From Bacteriovoracaceae bacterium (GTDB lineage: Bacteria; Bdellovibrionota; Bacteriovoracia; Bacteriovoracales; Bacteriovoracaceae), in NCBI GenBank assembly GCA_003245675.1, contig QKCN01000094.1:1-55151 (forward strand): a stretch of 55,151 nucleotides of DNA, in the 5' to 3' direction. The notes beneath the pieces were generated by a model. The model searched no databases. It was not told the origin of the DNA and worked only from the letters and a program-made list of their open reading frames with translations. Each line of letters opens with the position of its first letter. Positions within the stretch are counted from its first letter, which is position 1. Positions 33,951-42,155 of the stretch are shown piece after piece. The position numbers and the translations under genes are program-made.

Positions 33951-36647
33951 TTACTGTTTTTGTTCTTTCTTTTTGAAGCAGTCTTCATGCGTAATCATGT
34001 TTTTTAGTCCATCAAGGGCCCATGTTGAGTCATTTCCTCCATTGATATTATAGGTGAGACTCTCGCCGGTGAGTTCTTCTGGTGAAAATGAATTATCTTT
34101 TTGGGGGTATTCAGAGCTCCATTTTCCATTGGAGTAATGCCAATCTACTTCTCTACAATTATCCCTGTTGACAGCTTGTCCATCAACTCTGAAAACATAG
34201 TATTTGCCTTCTTTATTCATGGAGCATCTTCCAATTCCGTTTGTTTTTAATTCGGATAAAAATTGTTGTGGGGTCATATTCATATAGTAAGAGATTTTAT
34301 CTACATAGTTTCTATTTTGTTCGTATTGAACCGGTGTATCACCTGGTCTTATACAGTGTCCTTCGCTGATTAAATTTTTTAAGCCATCGCCTTGCCATGT
34401 CGGTTCCTCTGCACCGTTGATATTGATAGTGAGACTTTCTCCGGCGAGTTCATCGGGAGAGAAGTAATAGTCTTTTTGAAGATGAGGATAATCATTCCAT
34501 TTCCCGTTGGCATAGTGCCAGTCAACTTCGCTATATTTCTCAGACTCGGCCCCTTCTCCATTTATTCGAAACGCATAGTAGTTTCCTTCTTTATTTATTG
34601 TACACCTTCCAACCCCTTTTGTTTTTAGCTCGGATAGTAGTTGTTGCGGAGACATATTCATGTATTTGGAAGTGAGGTTTGTTACATCTTTGATAGAATA
34701 TGGTTTTACAACTCTGTTTAGGTTGATTTCAGGATTTTTAAGCACAACAGGGGAAACTGCAAAAATATCAAAAACATTATCTTTAAGCAGAAGTATTTCT
34801 CCTAGATTTGCTAAGTTTTCGACGTTTGAACTGAGGCAGCTTGCAAATTGCTCTGTGAAGTGAGGGGCGCAACTACTTTCCGCTAAAGCTTGGCGAAATT
34901 CATTCTCAATATTTCGAAGAGTCTCGAGGGTCTTTTCAATATTGCCTTGTAGGTCTTCTTTCTTTTTGAGTTGATAGTCTTTTTTGCCTATGATTTCGCC
35001 TTCAACTGCTTTGACTAGTCCTGTTGTTGAGTCAAGTTTCGTTGGTCCAGCATTGAGCAAACTTAAAAATTTTATATCTTGTTCAGTGAAGGTATAAGGG
35101 CTTGGGGTTTTGTGCTTTTCTTTCTGGTATTGAGTAATGACATGAAGAGAGTTGTAGAGTTTTTGATCTTTACTGATATTTCGATTGGCAAAGAGTTCAT
35201 CAATTTTCTTGAGTTCCGCTTGGTACTTTTCTTGATCACTTGAGAATTTTTCCTTTGTCAATTTGCGAATGACTGCTTCCATATCTTCGCTGTATTGAGT
35301 CTGTATTCCCGTTGCATCAAAATAGCTCCACGCAAGCTTGTTTAAAGAGAGCTCTTGCATGGCATTTAAAAAATCGGGAGAAAGTTCGTTTACAATGTTT
35401 TCTAGTACTTTTTGGCAATAGAGTTCTTTTTCGATGAAATCTCTTGTTCTTTCTGATTCTTTTTGAAGTTTGGCAATTTCTACTTCATTTAGACCAATAT
35501 TATTTTGCAGTTCCGCTAATCTTTTTTCGCGTTGAAATTTAATCAGACTTTGTAAATTTTTGAAATTTTTCCCTCCGATTCCATCTTTACCTTGATCTAG
35601 CATCTCTTTTTCCAAAAGTTCGAGGTCGTGTAGCATGGTGACAGAAAGAGGTTGTTTGCTGATTTCTAAATATTTTTCGAGTTGGGGACGTTCTGATTTC
35701 ATTTTATCATTGGCCAGAAGTTCTGCGGACGTATCCATTGCTTTTACATCGAGTGTTTTTTCCTTTTGAAGACGAGTTTGTTCCTGAGCAAAGTGGTTGT
35801 TGCGATTTTCTAAAAAGGCGGTTTTTGCCTCACTTAGACTGAGCTCCATACTCTTCTTCATTTCGGTGAATTCTGTAGATTGATTGACATTGTTGTTGAC
35901 GGAGGAGAGTTGTTTGTAGAAGTCATCAACCATATTTAGCGTATCAATTTGGCTGAATTCTAGGCCTGGGGTTTTAAGATCTTCCATGCTGAGAACATTC
36001 AGAGAGCGTGTCATAAGTGAGTGCATAGTTTTGAGGCGAAGTCCTGCTTCTTGAGGATCATCAATGGAGTTGATATGTTCAATTTGAGTTTTAATAAGTG
36101 AACTGACTCCTTGCGGGCCACGGTTGAGTTCATACTTAAATTGATCGACTGTTCTCTCAACCATTCTATTTCTTTCAGCGCGTATGTTGAATGCGTAATT
36201 TTCTGAAACTTTTTCATCTAGTTGTTTGATGGCCGAAAGAACTTCTGAATGTTGTTGATCCATTTTGTTGTCAACGAGCCTGAAGTTTTCTTCCATATTG
36301 TTGTTGATGGTGACGAGATTATCTCCAATTTGATTAAGACTTCTGGCCATGATCGCATTGTTTTGCATAATGGTGTATTGATTGGAGAGAATAGTATTTG
36401 CTTGGTTATCGAGATTTTTTAGTGCCTTACTGCTACTGCGAGTCCAGCGTTCAATATTTTCAACTTTCTTTTCGGTTACAACGGAATAACCAGTATTCAC
36501 AAGAGTTGTGATCGGAGAGAGAAAGTTTATGCCTGTATAGGTGTAATACGCACCTTTAACGATGGTATTGAGAATTTGTGATTGCGCCCAAGGGATGGTG
36601 AAGAGGCTGAGTGCACAGACTAGTGATACCATTTTTTTGTTCAACAT
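33951..36647 (-). CDS. large exported coiled-coil protein with duplicated C-terminal module
   Basis: I recognise no family. The 898-residue product has a Sec-type signal (LVCALSLFTIPWAQS, about 9-23), then a mostly helical region with heptad-like stretches (about 60-160, 265-330 and 370-415), and isolated cysteines at 411, 593 and 604. The C-terminus carries two copies of a module of about 105 residues (661-766 and 787-891), each with MNMxPQQxLSELKT, GxGRC, NKEGxYYxFR, EVDWHYxNGKW, FSPxELxGESLT and WxxDGLKNxI. Each copy has a Cys in GRC and another near its end, possibly a disulfide. AGGGAG precedes the ATG. It is probably a periplasmic or surface structural protein. Confidence 0.85.
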   Translation of the reverse strand: MLNKKMVSLVCALSLFTIPWAQSQILNTIVKGAYYTYTGINFLSPITTLVNTGYSVVTEKKVENIERWTRSSSKALKNLDNQANTILSNQYTIMQNNAIMARSLNQIGDNLVTINNNMEENFRLVDNKMDQQHSEVLSAIKQLDEKVSENYAFNIRAERNRMVERTVDQFKYELNRGPQGVSSLIKTQIEHINSIDDPQEAGLRLKTMHSLMTRSLNVLSMEDLKTPGLEFSQIDTLNMVDDFYKQLSSVNNNVNQSTEFTEMKKSMELSLSEAKTAFLENRNNHFAQEQTRLQKEKTLDVKAMDTSAELLANDKMKSERPQLEKYLEISKQPLSVTMLHDLELLEKEMLDQGKDGIGGKNFKNLQSLIKFQREKRLAELQNNIGLNEVEIAKLQKESERTRDFIEKELYCQKVLENIVNELSPDFLNAMQELSLNKLAWSYFDATGIQTQYSEDMEAVIRKLTKEKFSSDQEKYQAELKKIDELFANRNISKDQKLYNSLHVITQYQKEKHKTPSPYTFTEQDIKFLSLLNAGPTKLDSTTGLVKAVEGEIIGKKDYQLKKKEDLQGNIEKTLETLRNIENEFRQALAESSCAPHFTEQFASCLSSNVENLANLGEILLLKDNVFDIFAVSPVVLKNPEINLNRVVKPYSIKDVTNLTSKYMNMSPQQLLSELKTKGVGRCTINKEGNYYAFRINGEGAESEKYSEVDWHYANGKWNDYPHLQKDYYFSPDELAGESLTININGAEEPTWQGDGLKNLISEGHCIRPGDTPVQYEQNRNYVDKISYYMNMTPQQFLSELKTNGIGRCSMNKEGKYYVFRVDGQAVNRDNCREVDWHYSNGKWSSEYPQKDNSFSPEELTGESLTYNINGGNDSTWALDGLKNMITHEDCFKKKEQKQ

Positions 36648-36751
36648 AATTTCTCCCTAATACTTGTTACTTAAGCAATACGCGTATCGGATTCTTGAGC
36701 GAAAAGGTTTAATACTTGAGTGTTTAGTTTGATTTGAATACGGAGAAAGGA

Positions 36752-36777
36752 AGGGTCTTCTGAATGAGAAGATCCCT
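36752..36777 (-). terminator. possible terminator hairpin after pepT
   Basis: AGGG-TCTTCT pairs with AGAAGA-T-CCCT around a GAATG loop, with one bulged base. It lies about 12 bases after the pepT stop on the minus strand. The following sequence is pyrimidine-rich but has no long T run, so function is uncertain. Confidence 0.4.
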
Positions 36778-36788
36778 CCCAAATAAAA

Positions 36789-38024
36789 TTAATTAATTAG
36801 CTTGGCCATGTTGATAAGAGTCTGAACAGTCATGGCAAGAAAGTCTGCACTCAGCCATTCAGTTCTTGAGTGAAAATTGCTTCCGCCGTGATAGATATTG
36901 GGGCAAGGTAATCCTTTGGCCGTTAAGCCTGAACCATCAGTTCCACCACGAATAGGGGCCCAATAAGGATTTGCCCCAGCTTCTTTAGCCGCTTCTTCCA
37001 AAATATCTAGTACCTGAGGAACTTTTAGACATCCTTCTTTCATATTGCGGTAGCTAGGTTCCACTTTTAGTTCAAATTCAGCATTGGGATAGCGTGCTTT
37101 CACTTCAGTTATAATCCCTTCTAGAATTTCTTTTTCTTTTACTAGAGTCTCATCATCGAAGCCTCTAAAAAGCATGAGGCAACTTGATTCTTCCACAGTA
37201 CCAGAGAGTTCATGAGGGTGAATAAAGGGCTCATAACCTTCAGTTGTTTCCGGAGCCATATTTTGAGGAAGCTTGGCGATGACTTCGCTAAGAGCGCGCA
37301 TGGAATTAACCATGATATTTTTAGCGGATCCTGGATGGATATTTTTCCCTTTAATGGTGACCGTTGCTGAATCAGCACTGAACGTTTCTTTATTAATTTC
37401 ACCAGGAAGACTTCCATCAATAGTATAAGCAAAATCAGCACCAAATTTTTCAATATCAAAAAATTTCGTTCCACGCCCGATTTCTTCATCGGGGGTAAAA
37501 CAGATTTTAATCGTAGGATGAGGTGCATTTGGATTTTCTTTAAAGTATTCGAGCATGGTCATGATCGCCGCAATGCCAGCTTTATCATCTGCTCCCAAGA
37601 GTGTTGTGCCATCGGTGGTCACAATCGTATGGCCAATGCAGGTTTTGAGTTCTGGATTTTCGGCCACCGTGAGTTTCAAAGATGAGTCACCAGGATAGTC
37701 AAGATCCTGGCCTTGATAGTTTTCATAAATTTGTGGCTTTACATTTGCACCAGAGGCATCAGGGGCAGTATCCATGTGGGCAATAAAGCCGACTGCAGGA
37801 GAGCTTTTTCCTGTCGCCGTTGGGAGAGTCGCCATCACATAACAATTGTCGTCAATACTGACATCACTGAGTCCTAGAGCATTTAACTCTTTAACTAAAA
37901 TGTTTGCTAGGTCGAATTGTTTTTTAGAACTAGGGGTTTCATCGGATTTAGGATTCGCTTGAGTATCTATTTTTACATATCGCAAAAAATTTTCAAGGGC
38001 CTTTTGTTTTAGATCTAAGGGCAT
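36789..38024 (-). CDS. pepT: peptidase T (tripeptide aminopeptidase)
   Basis: This cytoplasmic di-zinc M20 peptidase releases N-terminal residues from tripeptides. Key metal and catalytic residues are visible: HMDTAPDASG (His83, Asp85), LLGADDKAG (Asp146), FTPDEEIGRG (catalytic Glu180 and ligand Glu181), IHPGSAKN and the final HSRTEWLS histidine. IRGGTDGSGL forms the dimer-interface loop. AGGAG lies before the ATG at 38024, whereas an upstream ATG at 38078 adds residues without homology, so I use the shorter form of 411 residues. It is divergent from the DUF47 gene. No peptide transporter is nearby. Confidence 0.95.
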   Translation of the reverse strand: MPLDLKQKALENFLRYVKIDTQANPKSDETPSSKKQFDLANILVKELNALGLSDVSIDDNCYVMATLPTATGKSSPAVGFIAHMDTAPDASGANVKPQIYENYQGQDLDYPGDSSLKLTVAENPELKTCIGHTIVTTDGTTLLGADDKAGIAAIMTMLEYFKENPNAPHPTIKICFTPDEEIGRGTKFFDIEKFGADFAYTIDGSLPGEINKETFSADSATVTIKGKNIHPGSAKNIMVNSMRALSEVIAKLPQNMAPETTEGYEPFIHPHELSGTVEESSCLMLFRGFDDETLVKEKEILEGIITEVKARYPNAEFELKVEPSYRNMKEGCLKVPQVLDILEEAAKEAGANPYWAPIRGGTDGSGLTAKGLPCPNIYHGGSNFHSRTEWLSADFLAMTVQTLINMAKLIN

Positions 38025-38126
38025 ATTCTCTCCTTTTTGAGTTTGATTGTTTAATTGAAGTATAAGTGTCATAATCATAGGTAAAAAGAATCCTTTTGTT
38101 GAGTCTTATTCTGTCGGGGAGAGAAT

Positions 38127-38777
38127 ATGTTTGGTGTTTGGGGCAAAACGAAATTAATTGTTGGTGATTTAGAAACTTTTTTCGATACTATTCAAGGGGC
38201 GGGCCTACTATTTCAAGAGGCTGTAAAGGATTACTTTAATGGTGAGTTAGAGCGTTTTGAACAGCGAGTAGATCATATTGATACAGCGGAAGCCAAAACT
38301 GATGAATTGCGTCGTACCATCAAAAAGCAGATCTATACCAATATGTTATTGCCTGATTCTCGGGGAGATGTGCTCGCGATTGTTGAAACCATTGATGACG
38401 TCACCGATGAAATAAAATTTATTGTAAAGAGCTTTGCAATTGAAAAACCTGATGTTCCTGAAGAGTTGAGAGGAGATTTCATCCAAATTGCTGAGCAAAG
38501 TAAAATGTGCATCATCGAATTGATTGGGGCCTGTCGTTCTTTTTTCAATAATATTACCGAAGCAAACGCCTACATTGGCCGAGTCAATTTTTATGAGCAT
38601 GAAGTAGATGTCTTGAGTGAGCGTATTAAACGCAAGGTTTATGCCGAAGGATCAACATACTCTTTAGCGGAAAAAAATAATTTGCGTTATTTTGTGGATA
38701 TGATGGAAAGAATCACAAATATTGCTCAAGCCGTTTGTGATCGTTTATCTGTTTTTGTGATTAAGCGTTCGATTTAA
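38127..38777 (+). CDS. DUF47 (PhoU-related) partner of the Pit transporter
   Basis: This 216-residue helical cytoplasmic protein belongs to the DUF47/TIGR00153 family, relatives of PhoU that accompany Pit-type phosphate transporters and probably gate them. It carries the family's repeated acidic signature, for example VDHIDTAEAKTDELRRTIKKQIY and AIVETIDDVTDEIKFI, and the second-half equivalent YEHEVDVLSERIKRKVY, in which metal-binding Glu and Asp residues occur. It begins after GGGGAG and is followed by pit 11 bases downstream, so the two form an operon. Confidence 0.9.
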   Translation: MFGVWGKTKLIVGDLETFFDTIQGAGLLFQEAVKDYFNGELERFEQRVDHIDTAEAKTDELRRTIKKQIYTNMLLPDSRGDVLAIVETIDDVTDEIKFIVKSFAIEKPDVPEELRGDFIQIAEQSKMCIIELIGACRSFFNNITEANAYIGRVNFYEHEVDVLSERIKRKVYAEGSTYSLAEKNNLRYFVDMMERITNIAQAVCDRLSVFVIKRSI

Positions 38778-38788
38778 AAGGGGCGTTC

Positions 38789-39850
38789 ATGGTCACATTG
38801 AATATGCCTACAATTCTTTTCTTTTTATCTAGCGGGCTTTTTTTGGGATGGTCTTTAGGTGCCAATGATGCGGCCAATGTTTTTGGTACGGCCGTTTCTT
38901 CGCGCATGATCTCTTTTAAATCTGCGGCCATTATCTGCTCCATTTTTGTTTTGATTGGAGCAGTGGTCAGTGGAGCAGGGGGAGCTCATACCTTGGGAAA
39001 ATTAGGACAAGTGAATACTTTAGCCGGCTCTTTTATTGTTGCCCTTTCGGCCGCTCTAACCGTTCTTTTTATGACTAAAGCGGGCCTTCCAGTTTCCACT
39101 TCTCAAGCTATTGTGGGTGGAATTATTGGCTGGAACTTTTTTGCAGATAAAGCGACCGATGTATCGACTTTACAGACTATTGTCGGGACTTGGTTCCTTT
39201 GTCCTTTGCTGGCCATGGCCTTTTCGATCATCATTTACCAAGGGGTTCGCTTTTTTTATAAACGGATGAGAGTTCATCTGCTCTGGGAAGATTATTTTAC
39301 ACGCGTCTTTCTTCTTATTATTGGCGCTTTTGGAGCCTACAGCTTAGGTGCAAATAATATTGCCAATGTTGTTGGTGTTTTTCTTCCTTCTTCTCCTTTT
39401 GTTGATGTGAATATGGGACTTTTTACTTTTTCCAAAGCTCAAATCCTTTTTCTTTTAGGAGGGATTGCTATTGGGGTTGGCGTTTTTACCTATTCACAAA
39501 AAGTAATGCTTACTGTGGGGAAAGGTATTTTTCGTTTGTCGCCAATTACTGGTTTGGTCGTTGTGTTTTCGAGTTCTCTTGTTTTATTTGTATTTTCTTC
39601 CAAAGGATTAAACTATCTTCTTGTCAGTTTGTCCTTGCCTAAGCTTCCTCATGTTCCTTTGTCTAGCTCGCAGGCTGTGGTCGGGGCTGTTTTAGGAATT
39701 GGGATGTGTCACAATATCCGCAATGTGGATTTTCGACTTTTGGGGCGCATCCTTATTGGATGGATTTTAACACCTGTTGCTTCAGCGATTGTGTCCTTTG
39801 TTTTTCTTTATTTTATGCAAAATGTTTTTATGAGTAAGGTGTTCTTATAG
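38789..39850 (+). CDS. pit: Pit-family inorganic phosphate transporter
   Basis: This inner-membrane transporter takes up phosphate, usually as a metal-phosphate complex with protons. The 353-residue protein has about ten hydrophobic helices and the two inverted PF01384 signatures, GANDAANVFGTAV (about 24-36) and GANNIANVVGVF (about 188-199). The central STSQAIVGG and the later SSSQAVVGAV repeat pair are also present. It is cotranscribed with the DUF47 gene, and an exported hydrolase gene starts 18 bases after it. It complements the sodium-linked phosphate transporter at 2.9 kb. Confidence 0.93.
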   Translation: MVTLNMPTILFFLSSGLFLGWSLGANDAANVFGTAVSSRMISFKSAAIICSIFVLIGAVVSGAGGAHTLGKLGQVNTLAGSFIVALSAALTVLFMTKAGLPVSTSQAIVGGIIGWNFFADKATDVSTLQTIVGTWFLCPLLAMAFSIIIYQGVRFFYKRMRVHLLWEDYFTRVFLLIIGAFGAYSLGANNIANVVGVFLPSSPFVDVNMGLFTFSKAQILFLLGGIAIGVGVFTYSQKVMLTVGKGIFRLSPITGLVVVFSSSLVLFVFSSKGLNYLLVSLSLPKLPHVPLSSSQAVVGAVLGIGMCHNIRNVDFRLLGRILIGWILTPVASAIVSFVFLYFMQNVFMSKVFL

Positions 39851-39868
39851 TTTATTAGGAGTCTTGAT

Positions 39869-40753
39869 ATGCGAATTCTTTTTTCTTTTTTTTGTTTAGC
39901 TTTTTTGTGTGTGGGAACTTCTCAGGCTCAGATTACCATTGGCTCAGATGGCACTATTGATGCAACAGTTTATAATGCAGCAGTCAATCCTCAACAAGAA
40001 GAAGGATTACGTTTTATTTTACTCAGAGGACTTATTAGGGAAAAAAGGCATTGGGGGAGTTTTCCTGAAAAATTGCAAAATCTTTTTCCTGCTGCGGAAA
40101 TTGTTAGTCTTGATGTTCCTGGCGCAGGGGAGTTTTTTCAGCAAGAAAGTCCCATGAGTATTAGTAGCTATGTTGATCGCTTAAAGGAAGATTTATTCAA
40201 AAAGAGTCAGCTAAAGGGGAAGACTAAAACGATCATGATTGCCATTTCTTTAGGCGCAATGATTGCTACGAATTGGGCCTATCGTTTTCCAGATGCTGAT
40301 TTTCAAAAGATGATTTTGATCAATCCTAGCTTTAAAGGTTTTTGCTCAATATTTGATCGATTTATGATTTTTAGCAATGAGAACTATATGCATATGTGGA
40401 ATTACCTAATGACGAAAAATGAGCAGTTTGTTGCGAATATGGTTGTTAATGATTCACGCAAGCACAGCAGTTTGATTAGTAATTGGCAGAAAATTAAGCA
40501 AGAAGCCCCTGTCTCTTTTGGTAATACTCTTCGACAACTTTGGGCGGCCATTTGGTATCGGCCATCCAATATGGCCCCTCCTGTCTCCACTATTTTATTG
40601 AGTGGGCAAGGGGATAAACTGGTTAGTCCTTCTTGTTCAGAGGAAATTCATAAGAGATGGCAGATTCCTATTTTCTACAACAAGACTGCGGGGCATGATC
40701 TTCCGGCCGATGATGCCAACTGGGTATTGGAACAAATCCGCTCTTTTATTTAG
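39869..40753 (+). CDS. exported alpha/beta-hydrolase
   Basis: This 294-residue protein has a clear Sec signal (LFSFFCLAFLCVGTSQA, cleavage after Ala20) and then an alpha/beta-hydrolase fold. The catalytic triad appears to be Ser127 in AISLGA (a variant of the GxSxG elbow), Asp249 in SGQGDKLVSP and His276 in TAGHDLP. The oxyanion loop is around LLRGLIREKRHWG. The substrate is unknown; a periplasmic esterase or lipase is the simplest reading. It begins 18 bases after pit and could be cotranscribed. Its end overlaps the convergent ceramidase-family gene by eight bases. Confidence 0.8.
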   Translation: MRILFSFFCLAFLCVGTSQAQITIGSDGTIDATVYNAAVNPQQEEGLRFILLRGLIREKRHWGSFPEKLQNLFPAAEIVSLDVPGAGEFFQQESPMSISSYVDRLKEDLFKKSQLKGKTKTIMIAISLGAMIATNWAYRFPDADFQKMILINPSFKGFCSIFDRFMIFSNENYMHMWNYLMTKNEQFVANMVVNDSRKHSSLISNWQKIKQEAPVSFGNTLRQLWAAIWYRPSNMAPPVSTILLSGQGDKLVSPSCSEEIHKRWQIPIFYNKTAGHDLPADDANWVLEQIRSFI

Positions 40754-41462
40754 TGTCTTTTCCTTTTTCAAATTGGCGGTAGTGCAAGAATGCATAGTAC
40801 GCACTAATTGCGCTAAGGACGTGCCAGAGGGCATGTCCTTGGAAAAAATGATTGCTGGGATCACAGATAATTCTTTTTAAGTCAAGCAGTGAGAATATCT
40901 CTCCAGCAATGATAAAGGAAACTGCAGTTACGAGGTAACGGTATTTCAGGGCCCGACCATTAACAGAAAATGACATCATTTCGAGTGTCAAAATAGCAAG
41001 AATATTAAGCACAATAATAAATTGGATAGGCAAGTTGACTACTTGAAATAGTGGAATGAGCAAGAGATTTACGCCTACGATAATAAAGTAGAGGGATAAA
41101 CGAAAAGAGCCTTGGAGGGGGAAGAGGCGTTGTATATTGATGGAAATAATGAGAGTTGTGAAGAGGAACATTCCCAAAAAATCGAGGACCTGAACCGCAA
41201 AGTTATTCATCATATGATACGCAAAAGAGAAAAGGCCCATGAGAAAGACAACTGGAGCAAAGGAACGAATTGCCCAAGAAGGGTGCTTATTAGATTTACC
41301 ATAGATGAAGAGGGCCACTATCAGATAGGGAATATTAGTCCAAGTATTGAGTGGTTCATTAAAGTATGTACAGAGACGTTCCTCACACCATTTAAGAGTT
41401 GGTCCGCCAAATTTTTCATGAAGAGAATACCAAGGGCAATCTTGGCCAAATTTATTAAGCAT
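40746..41462 (-). CDS. ceramidase-family (CREST superfamily) integral membrane protein
   Basis: The 238-residue protein has about seven transmembrane helices and the signature of the alkaline ceramidase/CREST superfamily of membrane metal hydrolases. The N-terminus carries CxExL and EPLNTWTNIPYL. The putative zinc ligands are His83 (SFAYH), Asp94 (LDFLG), and His210 and His214 (GHALWHVLSA). Bacterial homologues are mostly uncharacterised; amide-lipid hydrolysis in the inner membrane is the inferred activity, and the substrate need not be ceramide. It follows the small anchored protein gene on the minus strand by 66 bases. All presumed metal residues are intact, so it is likely active. Confidence 0.78.
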   Translation of the reverse strand: MLNKFGQDCPWYSLHEKFGGPTLKWCEERLCTYFNEPLNTWTNIPYLIVALFIYGKSNKHPSWAIRSFAPVVFLMGLFSFAYHMMNNFAVQVLDFLGMFLFTTLIISINIQRLFPLQGSFRLSLYFIIVGVNLLLIPLFQVVNLPIQFIIVLNILAILTLEMMSFSVNGRALKYRYLVTAVSFIIAGEIFSLLDLKRIICDPSNHFFQGHALWHVLSAISAYYAFLHYRQFEKGKDTK

Positions 41463-41528
41463 GGTAAAAACCTTTTATGTGCAAAATTCTATTTTGTCAT
41501 TGTAGTCAGTGTTGGCCCAGAAGGCAAA

Positions 41529-41978
41529 CTACTGTTCAATTTGCAGTCTTTTATCACATTTAAATTTGATGGGCAGTCTTTTGTTGACGGCCTTGGCCGA
41601 AAGTACTGCTTCATTGGTGAGGATGTCGATGCGGGCATAGGGGTCTTCGTTGTCATCAATGATGATGATGCGATCTATTTGCAGAGAAAATCCAACAGGA
41701 TTTTTTTCCATTACAGTGTGAAAGAAGCCATCGCTTTTCTTTTGACTAATTCTGATATGGGCAACATTATTGACCCAGTCAGGCTCGTTGGTGCTCATCT
41801 GAAAATTGAGCCCCCATGACTCTTCGGCATCACTAGAGAAGCATTCGTATATTTCATATTGCTTTGCTTCATCAAGACGAAAGCTTGCAGGATTTCTTCC
41901 GCGCATACTTTCTTGAATTTCTACCGCAGTAAAAATCATAAGAGAGAATAACCCTATAAATAACATTGCTTGATTCAC
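41529..41978 (-). CDS. small membrane-anchored exported protein of unknown function
   Basis: I do not recognise this 149-residue protein. It has an N-terminal hydrophobic segment (about 4-20) starting almost at the first residue, then a mixed alpha/beta periplasmic region with Cys46 and Cys142 that could pair. The segment SMRGRNPASFRLDEAKQYEIYECF is polar, and a run of isoleucines at about 102-110 suggests a buried strand. No cleavable site or lipobox is clear, so it is probably anchored. It precedes the ceramidase-family gene on the same strand and may be cotranscribed with it. Coding bias and length support a real gene. Confidence 0.6.
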   Translation of the reverse strand: MNQAMLFIGLFSLMIFTAVEIQESMRGRNPASFRLDEAKQYEIYECFSSDAEESWGLNFQMSTNEPDWVNNVAHIRISQKKSDGFFHTVMEKNPVGFSLQIDRIIIIDDNEDPYARIDILTNEAVLSAKAVNKRLPIKFKCDKRLQIEQ

Positions 41979-42155
41979 TTTATTTCCTTATGCCTCGACC
42001 ATTTAGCTCTTTTCTTTTCTCTTATCGGTATATAAAAAATTTTTTTTAGATCGTTTTTAAACAATTTTTGTGGTTTGTGCTTCTTGCTTTCGTCTGGACC
42101 TTCTGATTAAATAATTGAGAAATTCTTTAAAATACCTACATGCAAGGAGATTTAC

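Noticed and set aside
41112..41819. Open frame of 235 codons on the plus strand across two minus-strand genes
   Set aside because: It covers parts of the ceramidase-family and small anchored protein genes in antisense, has no recognisable domain, and the minus-strand genes have better evidence.
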